In this document: piece after piece, positions 1 through 5,725 of the stretch
Position numbering within the stretch: position 1 is the first letter of the stretch
How the letters are laid out: each line of letters starts with the position of its first letter
Assembly: GCA_021804705.1 (NCBI GenBank)
Contig: JAJZHC010000067.1
Coordinates: forward strand, 1-7,144
Length of the DNA stretch: 7,144 nucleotides
Origin: Pseudomonadota bacterium
GTDB lineage: Bacteria > Pseudomonadota > Gammaproteobacteria > Burkholderiales > Ferrovaceae
Reading direction: 5' to 3'
Position numbers and translations under genes: made by a program
Notes under the pieces: generated by a model
What the model was told of the DNA's origin: nothing
The model's input: the letters and a program-made list of their open reading frames with translations, nothing else
The model's database searches: none

Positions 1-247
1 GCGTTATGCCAATCGTTATGTGGCGTCCTTTGTGGGTTTTGCCCCGGCCTCGGCGCCGCGCGTGCTGATTGCCATCATGATCGACGAGCCGTCAGGCAGC
101 AGCTATTACGGTGGGCTCGTGGCAGCGCCGGTGTTTTCCGCATTGATGGGCAATGTGCTGCAAATGCTGGCCGTGCCTCCCGATGATCCCAACAGTAACT
201 TGTTTGACACGCCCACCGTGGCTACCGGTTCGGCGGAGGACACATGA
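1..247 (+). CDS. ftsI: FtsI (PBP3) C-terminal end, septal peptidoglycan transpeptidase, partial
   Basis: This is the C-terminal tail of the class B penicillin-binding protein that cross-links septal peptidoglycan in the periplasm, in complex with FtsW. The frame enters from the left edge (first full codon at position 2) and ends at TGA 245-247, leaving about 81 residues. Visible are RYVASFVGFAP, then PRVLIAIMIDEP and YYGGLVAAPVF, the usual end of the transpeptidase domain just downstream of the KTG active-site motif. The serine and KTG motifs themselves lie outside the window. A hydrophilic tail of about 25 residues (PPDDPNSN to SAEDT) follows. The stop overlaps the murE start as ATGA. An in-frame GTG at 20 is internal and not a real start. 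The assignment rests on sequence pattern plus its canonical place directly before murE. Confidence 0.95.
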   Translation, partial: RYANRYVASFVGFAPASAPRVLIAIMIDEPSGSSYYGGLVAAPVFSALMGNVLQMLAVPPDDPNSNLFDTPTVATGSAEDT

Positions 248-1773
248 GCACCACCTTGCATGTTTCCCACGCCCCTGGCCGCGTACACCCTGTAGATGTC
301 GCGGCCCTGCGCCATCTGGGCTTGCCGTTGGCTGAGCTGACGTCTGACAGTCGCGCCGTGACGCCAGGCATGACGTTCGCAGCCTACCCTGGCGCGCAGG
401 AGGACGGGCGTCGATTCATCCCCGAGGCCATTGCGCGCGGCGCTGCCTCGGTGCTCTGGGAGAGCGAAGGGTTTGCCTGGGCGCCAGAATGGCAAGTACC
501 CAATCAGGGCATTGCAGGTCTGCGCGCCCAGATCAGCGGCATTGCCGCACAGCTCTACGACGAGCCTTCCCGCCACTTGTGGGTGGTAGGCGTGACGGGC
601 ACCAACGGCAAAACCAGCTGCACCCATTGGCTGGCGCAATTGCTGGCACAGGCAGGCAAACCGTGTGCCGTGGTGGGAACGCTGGGCAACGGCCTGCTCG
701 CACAACTCGAACCTGCGCTCAATACCACCCCCGACGCCATTGCCCTGCAGCAGGCTCTGGCGCGCTATCGCCAGCAGGGTGCCGTTGCCTGCGCGATGGA
801 AGTGTCGTCGCACGGGCTGGTTCAGGAAAGAGTGGCGGGCATCGCATTTCGCGGCGCGCTGTTCACCAACCTGTCGCGCGATCACCTCGATTATCACGGC
901 ACGCTGGAGGCTTACGGCGAGGCCAAGGCGCTATTGTTCGATGCGGCAGGCCTGGCGTTCGCCGTGATCAATCTGGACGATCCTTTTGGCGTGCGCCTGA
1001 TGGAGCGGATGATTTTGGGGACAGACCCCAAGATGGGGTCTGTCCCCAAAATCATCGGCTACACCCAGGAAGGCGCGCAGGCCCCGGCAGGTGTGTCGGT
1101 GCTGCAGGCCCGCAACCGCGACCTCAACACGCACGGATTGCAATTCCAGGTGGCAGGGGAATGGGGGCAGGCAGAAGTGAGGGCGCCGCTCATGGGTCGC
1201 TTCAATGTATCCAACCTGCTTGCTGTCATGGCAGCCGCGCTGATGGCGGGCATGACGCTGGATCAGGTGTGCGCCGGTGTGGCGCATCTGGTGGCGCCTG
1301 CCGGGCGCCTGGAACGCCTGGGTGGCGGTGCGTTGCCGACCGTGGTGATCGACTACGCCCATACGCCGGATGCCCTGGAGCAGGCGCTCACCACCCTGCG
1401 CGAAACCGTGGCGCCGCGCCGTCGCCTGATTTGCGTGTTTGGCTGTGGCGGCAACCGCGACCCCGGCAAGCGGCCCTTGATGGGTGAAGTGGCGGCACGA
1501 CTTGCGGACCTCGTGGTGCTGACCAGCGACAACCCGCGCTACGAACCTGTCGAAGCCATTCTCGACGAGATCGCCCAGGGTATGGACGGACCGTTCCTGC
1601 GCATTCCCGAGCGGGCCGACGCCATTCGTCAGGCCATTGCCGCGGCCCAGTCGGGCGATGTGGTGCTGATCGCCGGCAAGGGGCACGAAACCACCCAGGA
1701 GGTGGCTGGACAGAAGTTGCCGTTCAGCGATCGCGCCGTGGCCCTGCACTGTCTGGATGGGGGACGCGCATGA
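244..1773 (+). CDS. murE: MurE, UDP-MurNAc-L-Ala-D-Glu:meso-diaminopimelate ligase
   Basis: This cytoplasmic ATP-dependent ligase adds meso-diaminopimelate to UDP-MurNAc-L-Ala-D-Glu. The 509 residues show the three-domain Mur ligase layout. The N-terminal UDP-binding domain has TSDSRAVTPG at about 34-43. The central ATPase domain has the P-loop GTNGKT at 119-124, SSHGL..ER and NLSRDHLDYHG, and the lysine expected to be carbamylated at K228 (YGEAKALLF). The C-terminal domain has DYAHTPDAL at 370-378, GCGGNRDPGKRP from 400, the meso-DAP signature DNPR at 429-432 and GKGHE at 478-482. It is slightly longer than the E. coli enzyme (about 495). Part of the excess is residues 256-271, encoded by an inverted repeat after the LDDPFG segment. 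The start ATG overlaps the ftsI stop (ATGA), with GGAGGA at 235-240 close upstream. The end overlaps murF the same way. Confidence 0.98.
   Translation: MSTTLHVSHAPGRVHPVDVAALRHLGLPLAELTSDSRAVTPGMTFAAYPGAQEDGRRFIPEAIARGAASVLWESEGFAWAPEWQVPNQGIAGLRAQISGIAAQLYDEPSRHLWVVGVTGTNGKTSCTHWLAQLLAQAGKPCAVVGTLGNGLLAQLEPALNTTPDAIALQQALARYRQQGAVACAMEVSSHGLVQERVAGIAFRGALFTNLSRDHLDYHGTLEAYGEAKALLFDAAGLAFAVINLDDPFGVRLMERMILGTDPKMGSVPKIIGYTQEGAQAPAGVSVLQARNRDLNTHGLQFQVAGEWGQAEVRAPLMGRFNVSNLLAVMAAALMAGMTLDQVCAGVAHLVAPAGRLERLGGGALPTVVIDYAHTPDALEQALTTLRETVAPRRRLICVFGCGGNRDPGKRPLMGEVAARLADLVVLTSDNPRYEPVEAILDEIAQGMDGPFLRIPERADAIRQAIAAAQSGDVVLIAGKGHETTQEVAGQKLPFSDRAVALHCLDGGRA
1008..1056. repeat. Perfect 23-bp inverted repeat (3-nt loop) inside murE
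   Basis: Arms 1008-1030 and 1034-1056 are exact reverse complements around the loop AGA. After one G/G mismatch (1007/1057) three more bases pair (1004-1006 with 1058-1060), giving 26 of 27 complementary positions. The left arm contains TTTTGGGGACAGACCCC and the right arm its complement. The frame reads through as murE residues 256-271 (MILGTDPKMGSVPKII), so no stop or shift is introduced. The arms carry the same core found in murF and murD. No T-run follows the stem on either strand, so it is not an intrinsic terminator. It resembles an inserted REP- or MITE-like palindromic element. The exact insertion boundaries cannot be fixed, because no convincing flanking direct repeat is visible. Confidence 0.93.
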
Positions 1774-3170
1774 GCGCCCGGATGCCGCATGGCGACAGCA
1801 TGATGAGCCTGCAGGAAGCCGCCCTGATTTTGGGGGACAGCACGGCGCATGCCGCATCATCCTTCCAGCGCGTCACGACAGACACCCGCCGGTTGAAAGC
1901 AGGCGATCTGTTTGTGGCCCTGCGCGGCGAACATTTCGATGGCCATGCCTTCGTGGCGGAAGCCCTGCGATGTGGCGCCGTGGGGGCCGTGGTGGAGGCG
2001 TCCTGGACGGACATGGAAAGCATGGAGGATGGGGTCAGACCCCAATTGATTTGTGTGCCTGACACGGCGCTGGCCCTGGCTGATTTGGCGGGAGCCTGGC
2101 GCTTGCGCATCAACCCGCGGGTGGTGGCGGTGACGGGCAGCAACGGCAAGACGAGCGTCAAGGAAATGCTGGCGGCCATCCTGAAGAGCGCCGCCACGCT
2201 GGAAGGGGGTTTGGCTGCGGACAGTGTACTGTCCACGGAGGGCAACCTCAACAATACCCTGGGCCTACCCATGACGCTGCTGCGTTTGCGCGCGGGGCAC
2301 CGTTGGGCCGTGGTCGAGATGGGGATGAATCGCGTCGGCGAGATCGCCGCCATGACCCGGACGGCGCGACCGGATGTGGCGCTGGTCAACAACGTGCAGC
2401 GTGCCCATGTGGGCATGTTGGGCAGCCTCGAGGCTGTGGCGCGCGCCAAGGGGGAAATTTTTGCCGGGCTGCCCGAAAAGGGCGTGGCTGTGCTTCCGGC
2501 AGGCGAGCCCATGACGGCGCTGTTACGTGAATGCGCGTCAGGCCGCCAGATCGTGGATTTTGCGTTGGACCGTCCCGCCCTGGTGCAGGGCAGCGTCCAG
2601 GGCGAGACCTTGCAGATCACCGGACCCGAAACCGTCGTCCAGGTGCGGCTCAATGTGCCGGGCAGGCATAACCAGGCCAATGCCGTGGCGGCAGCTGCTG
2701 CGGCCATGGCGCTGAAGATTTCGGCCGAAGCCATTCGCCAGGGGCTGGAGGCCTTCCAGGGGGTGTCGGGGCGGCTCCAGTCCAGATTTTCGGCACTCGG
2801 GGCGCTTGTGATCGACGACACCTACAACGCCAATCCCGATTCCGTCGCGGCGGCCATCGCCGTGCTCGCTGCGCGGCCCGGGCGACGCATCCTGGTGCTG
2901 GGAGATCTGGGCGAACTGGGCGACGAGGCCCCAACGTTGCATGCCGAGGTGGGCCAGGTGGCCCGTGCTGCCGGCATCGACGACTGCTTTACCGTGGGCG
3001 AGCTGACCCGGGAAACCTGCCGCGCATTCGGTGCACAGGCGCGCCATTTCGAATCGGCGGCAGTACTGGTGAGCACGTTGCTGCCCCAGCTCAACGCAGG
3101 GACCACGGTATTGGTCAAAGGGTCTCGTTTCATGCAAATGGAGCGGGTCGTGGAGGGGCTGGTGCAATGA
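1770..3170 (+). CDS. murF: MurF, UDP-MurNAc-tripeptide:D-Ala-D-Ala ligase
   Basis: This cytoplasmic ATP-dependent ligase adds D-Ala-D-Ala to the UDP-MurNAc-tripeptide, the last soluble peptide-addition step. The 466 residues carry the N-terminal domain (TTDTRRLKAGDLFVALRGE), the P-loop GSNGKTSVKEM from 123, TEGNLNNTLGLPMTLLRLR, EMGMNRVGEI with E183, NNVQRAHVG, and DDTYNANPDSV from 349 in the C-terminal domain. ATG 1770 overlaps the murE stop (ATGA) and has GGGGGA at 1759-1764, so it is preferred. The in-frame ATG codons at 1800 and 1803 would give a start closer to many MurF N termini and cannot be excluded. Two short palindromes lie in the reading frame (2030-2044 and 2219-2234). The stretch between the P-loop and GNLNN is about nine residues longer than I recall for E. 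coli MurF. Confidence 0.97.
   Translation: MSARMPHGDSMMSLQEAALILGDSTAHAASSFQRVTTDTRRLKAGDLFVALRGEHFDGHAFVAEALRCGAVGAVVEASWTDMESMEDGVRPQLICVPDTALALADLAGAWRLRINPRVVAVTGSNGKTSVKEMLAAILKSAATLEGGLAADSVLSTEGNLNNTLGLPMTLLRLRAGHRWAVVEMGMNRVGEIAAMTRTARPDVALVNNVQRAHVGMLGSLEAVARAKGEIFAGLPEKGVAVLPAGEPMTALLRECASGRQIVDFALDRPALVQGSVQGETLQITGPETVVQVRLNVPGRHNQANAVAAAAAAMALKISAEAIRQGLEAFQGVSGRLQSRFSALGALVIDDTYNANPDSVAAAIAVLAARPGRRILVLGDLGELGDEAPTLHAEVGQVARAAGIDDCFTVGELTRETCRAFGAQARHFESAAVLVSTLLPQLNAGTTVLVKGSRFMQMERVVEGLVQ
2030..2044. repeat. 15-bp palindrome TGGGGTCAGACCCCA inside murF
   Basis: Seven-base arms TGGGGTC and GACCCCA flank a central A. The wider stretch 2028-2045 matches the right arm of the murE inverted repeat (1032-1049) at 16 of 18 positions; the two differences are T/A swaps. 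It is read as part of murF residues 87-92 (DGVRPQ), in a variable part of the N-terminal domain ahead of the P-loop. It is followed by AATTGATTT. An imperfect 9-nt tandem repeat (CATGGAAAG / CATGGAGGA at 2012-2029) lies directly upstream. I take it as a second, shorter copy of the murE element. Confidence 0.75.
2219..2234. repeat. Short palindrome GGACAGT-GT-ACTGTCC inside murF
   Basis: Seven-base perfect arms surround a 2-nt centre, coding for part of residues 150-155 (ADSVLS) between the P-loop helix and the GNLNN motif. It contains GGACAG and CTGTCC, which also occur in the murE hairpin arms, but it lacks the flanking G4/C4 blocks. It may be a decayed relative of that element or a chance palindrome in GC-rich coding sequence. 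Confidence 0.4.
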
Positions 3171-3205
3171 GTGCCTGCCATCGAGGAATGAAACCATGTT
3201 GTTAG
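3167..3205 (+). other. 12-codon mini-ORF bridging murF and mraY (possible coupling ORF)
   Basis: An ATG overlapping the murF stop (ATGA, 3167-3170) opens a frame of 12 codons (MSACHRGMKPCC) that ends at TAG 3203-3205, just past the mraY start at 3196. It spans the 25-nt gap and contains the mraY ribosome binding site. Ribosomes re-initiating here would end on top of the mraY start, which would couple mraY to murF translation. The product is too short to claim as a protein gene; only the arrangement is supported. Confidence 0.3.
3183..3187 (+). promoter_or_regulatory. Ribosome binding site of mraY (GAGGA)
   Basis: GAGGA sits 8 nt before ATG 3196. This is one of only two junctions in the window without a stop/start overlap, and this site decides the mraY start at 3196 rather than later in-frame codons. 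Confidence 0.75.
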
Positions 3206-4281
3206 CTCTGGCCCATTGGCTCTCCCAAAGCATTCACGGATTTCGTGTGGTGGACTACATCACGCTGCGCGCGGTGCTGGCCACACTCACGGCACTGACG
3301 ATTTCGTTTGCCATCGGCCCATTCATGATCCGTAAGCTCACCGCCTACAAAATCGGCCAGTCGGTGCGTGATGACGGCCCGCAAACGCACCTCATCAAGA
3401 GTGGTACCCCCACCATGGGGGGCGCCCTGATTCTGGTGGCGATTGCCGTGACCACGTTGCTCTGGGCCGACCTCTCCAACCGCTATGTGTGGCTGGTGCT
3501 GGGAACCATGATGGGTTTTGGCGTGATTGGCTGGGTGGACGACTACCGCAAGGTGGTGCATCGCAATCCCAAGGGGCTCTCGGCGCGCGCCAAGTTTTTC
3601 TGGCAATCGGTGATTGCCGCGGTGGTCGCGGTGGCCTTGTTGCAGATGGCCACGACCCCGGCAGAAACCGACCTGATCGTGCCGTTCTTCAAGACGGTGG
3701 CCTTGCCGTTGGGCGGGCTGGGGTTTGTCATCCTGACCTACTTCGTGATCGTGGGCACCAGCAATGCGGTCAACCTGACCGATGGCCTGGATGGTCTGGC
3801 CATCATGCCCACGGCAATGATTTCCGGAGCGCTTGCGGTATTTGCCTACGTGGCCGGCAACAAGGTCTTTGCCCTCTATCTTGCGTTTCCCAGCATTCCG
3901 GGCGCCGGTGAACTGGTGGTGTTCTGCGCTGCCATGGCAGGTGCGGGCCTGGGGTTTCTGTGGTTCAACGCCTATCCCGCCGAGGTGTTCATGGGGGATG
4001 TGGGCGCGCTGGCTCTGGGCGCGGCACTGGGCCTCGTGGCCGTGATCGTGCGCCAGGAAATCGTGCTGTTCGTGATGGGCGGCGTGTTCGTGCTCGAAAC
4101 CCTGTCGGTGGTGTTGCAGGTGGCTTCCTTCAAGCTGACGGGTAACCGCATCTTCCGCATGGCGCCCGTGCACCATCATTTTGAACTCAAGGGCTGGAAG
4201 GAAAATCAGGTGGTGGTGCGCTTCTGGATCATCACCATCATTCTGGTCCTGGCCGGCCTCTCCACACTCAAGTTGCGCTGA
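3196..4281 (+). CDS. mraY: MraY, phospho-MurNAc-pentapeptide transferase (lipid I synthase)
   Basis: This integral inner-membrane enzyme moves phospho-MurNAc-pentapeptide from UDP-MurNAc-pentapeptide to undecaprenyl phosphate, making lipid I and UMP. The 361 residues are close to the E. coli length (360) and form about ten hydrophobic membrane segments. Family motifs are in order: DDGPQTHLIKSGTPTMGG (about 59-76), the magnesium/active-site pair D115-D116 in GWVDDYRK, NLTDGLDGL from 193, FMGDVG with D268, and the histidine cluster H326-H328 in APVHHHFELKGW. The start is ATG 3196 with GAGGA at 3183-3187, 25 nt after the murF stop. murD begins 7 nt after its stop. All expected catalytic residues are present, and no repeat copy is seen in this gene. 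Confidence 0.98.
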   Translation: MLLALAHWLSQSIHGFRVVDYITLRAVLATLTALTISFAIGPFMIRKLTAYKIGQSVRDDGPQTHLIKSGTPTMGGALILVAIAVTTLLWADLSNRYVWLVLGTMMGFGVIGWVDDYRKVVHRNPKGLSARAKFFWQSVIAAVVAVALLQMATTPAETDLIVPFFKTVALPLGGLGFVILTYFVIVGTSNAVNLTDGLDGLAIMPTAMISGALAVFAYVAGNKVFALYLAFPSIPGAGELVVFCAAMAGAGLGFLWFNAYPAEVFMGDVGALALGAALGLVAVIVRQEIVLFVMGGVFVLETLSVVLQVASFKLTGNRIFRMAPVHHHFELKGWKENQVVVRFWIITIILVLAGLSTLKLR

Positions 4282-4288
4282 TCACGCC

Positions 4289-5725
4289 ATGCTCAACGCC
4301 ACCTATCCCGCAACCCTCAAGTCCCGCACCGTGCTGGTGCTGGGGCTGGGTGACAGCGGGCTCGCCACGGTACGCTGGTTGCGGGCCCAGGGCGCGCGCG
4401 TGCGGGTGGCCGATACCCGGATGCAACCACCCCATGCCGAGGTGCTGCAGCGCGAGGCGCCGGAAGTGGAACTGTTGACCGGACCCTTCACGCGCGCCAG
4501 CTTCGAGGGGCAATCCCTGATCGTGGCAAGTCCGGGCGTGCCCCTGGCCGAGCCCGAAGTGGCTGCAGCCCTGGCCCGTGGCCAGGAGGTGGTGGGAGAT
4601 GTGGAACTTTTTGCTCGTACCCTCCGGTCCCTGCCGCAGCCACCGCAGGTGGTGGCCATTACCGGCGCCAACGGCAAGACCACTGTCACCACCATGGTGG
4701 GAGAGATGGTACGTGCTGCGGGCTTCAACACGGCTGTCATCGGCAACATCGGCACGCCGGTGCTGGCAGCGCTGAATACGGAAAAGCCCGCCGAGGTCTA
4801 TGTGCTCGAACTCTCGAGCTTCCAGCTCGAAACCACGCAGAACCTGGAGTTGCGCGCCGCCACTGTCCTCAACATCACCGAAGACCATCTGGATCGCTAC
4901 GCCGACATGGACGCCTACACGGCGGCCAAGGCACGCATTTTTGCCCATTGCCAGCAGCGCGTCCTGAATCGCGAAGACCCGCGTTCCCTGGCCATGGCCG
5001 TCCCGGGTGCCATCACCTTCGGGCTGGATGCGCCACCCACGGCGCGCGATTGGGGCCTCGGCGATGGGTGTCGTTTGGGGACAGACCCCGATATCCCTAA
5101 TACCGCAAATGACGATGGCCAACCATGGATCTGCTGTGGCGCAACGCCCGTGATGGATCTGGCCACGTTGCCGCTCAACGGTCGCCACAACGCAGCCAAC
5201 GCCATGGCGGCACTGGCGTTGTGCGATGCGCTCGGCATTCCGCGCCCGGTGTCGGTGCAAGCCCTTCAATCCTTCAAGGGATTGCCGCATCGGGTCGAGC
5301 GCGTGGCTAGCGTGGCCGGCGTGACCTATTTCGATGATTCCAAGGGGACCAACGTGGGCGCCACCGTGGCTGCCCTCACAGGCATGACGACGCCGGTGGT
5401 GCTGATTGCCGGCGGAGACGGCAAGGGGCAGGATTTTGCACCGTTGCAGGCGGCGCTCGCACGGCATGCCCGGGCTCTGGTGTTGATCGGCCGCGATGCG
5501 CCGCGCATCGCGGCGGCGGTGGCCGGTTGCGGCGTGCCGATTGTGCATGCTGCGGACATGGACGATGCCGTGCGGCAGGCTGCACGACTGGCGCAGCCTG
5601 CCGATGCAGTGCTGATGTCGCCCGCCTGTGCCAGCTTTGACATGTTCAACAACTACCTGCACCGGGCAGAGGTGTTCATTGCCGCCGTGCAGGCGCTGCA
5701 GCAGAAAGCGGGGGAACGGGCATGA
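4289..5725 (+). CDS. murD: MurD, UDP-MurNAc-L-Ala:D-glutamate ligase
   Basis: This cytoplasmic ATP-dependent ligase adds D-glutamate to UDP-MurNAc-L-Ala. The 478 residues begin with a Rossmann-like UDP-binding segment, VLVLGLGDSGLA (15-26). The P-loop GANGKTT starts at 126, followed by ELSSFQLE, NITEDHLDRY and K214 (AAKARIF), the lysine expected to be carbamylated. The C-terminal domain has DDSKGTNVGAT with K352 and ends in SPACASFDMFNNYLHRAEVF. The frame is open further upstream to 4181, inside mraY, but the family N terminus fits ATG 4289. No clear Shine-Dalgarno precedes it, so coupling to mraY (7-nt gap) is likely. At 478 residues it is longer than E. coli MurD (438). Residues 260-276 look like a 17-residue insert carrying the repeat core. 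The stop overlaps ftsW (ATGA). Confidence 0.97.
   Translation: MLNATYPATLKSRTVLVLGLGDSGLATVRWLRAQGARVRVADTRMQPPHAEVLQREAPEVELLTGPFTRASFEGQSLIVASPGVPLAEPEVAAALARGQEVVGDVELFARTLRSLPQPPQVVAITGANGKTTVTTMVGEMVRAAGFNTAVIGNIGTPVLAALNTEKPAEVYVLELSSFQLETTQNLELRAATVLNITEDHLDRYADMDAYTAAKARIFAHCQQRVLNREDPRSLAMAVPGAITFGLDAPPTARDWGLGDGCRLGTDPDIPNTANDDGQPWICCGATPVMDLATLPLNGRHNAANAMAALALCDALGIPRPVSVQALQSFKGLPHRVERVASVAGVTYFDDSKGTNVGATVAALTGMTTPVVLIAGGDGKGQDFAPLQAALARHARALVLIGRDAPRIAAAVAGCGVPIVHAADMDDAVRQAARLAQPADAVLMSPACASFDMFNNYLHRAEVFIAAVQALQQKAGERA
5062..5118. repeat. Apparent 51-nt in-frame insert in murD with repeat core and CGATGG direct repeats
   Basis: TTTGGGGACAGACCCC (5074-5089) is identical over 16 nt to the left arm of the murE inverted repeat (1014-1029) and is read in the same frame, giving LGTDP in both proteins. 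It lies between two copies of CGATGG (5062-5067 and 5113-5118) that are 51 nt, exactly 17 codons, apart. Dropping one repeat unit joins GLGDG to QPWICCG, which reads like an ordinary MurD at this point. There is no matching second arm, so only a 4-bp GGGG/CCCC stem remains. Insertion with target duplication is an inference; the shared 16-mer and the direct repeats are seen directly. Confidence 0.65.

Noticed and set aside
106..897. Long open frame on the - strand opposite murE
   Set aside because: It lies antisense to a fully conserved murE, its predicted protein shows no recognisable domain, and long antisense frames are common in GC-rich coding DNA.
1008..1056. Intrinsic transcription terminator
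   Set aside because: The stem is followed by AAAATCATC, not a T-run, on both strands, and it lies within an intact coding frame.
1826..1840. GATTTTGGGGGACAG near the murF start as another repeat copy
   Set aside because: It resembles the start of the murE arm apart from one extra G, but it lacks the CCCC half and encodes LILGDS, which fits the ordinary MurF N terminus. Chance is the simpler explanation.
931..1860. Long open frame on the - strand across the murE/murF junction
   Set aside because: It is a shadow of two well-supported genes and has no family motif. The inverted repeat simply contains no stop in this frame.
1724..2821. Long open frame on the - strand opposite murF
   Set aside because: It is low-complexity Ser/Ala/Arg-rich translation opposite conserved MurF, typical of an antisense shadow.
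4181..4288. Upstream extension of murD to an ATG at 4181
   Set aside because: It would lie wholly inside mraY in another frame, and the added Trp/Ser-rich residues match nothing in MurD. ATG 4289 fits the family N terminus.
4268..5662. Long open frame on the - strand opposite murD (464 codons)
   Set aside because: The His/Gly/Arg-rich translation without domains mirrors murD codon usage and ends where murD ends.
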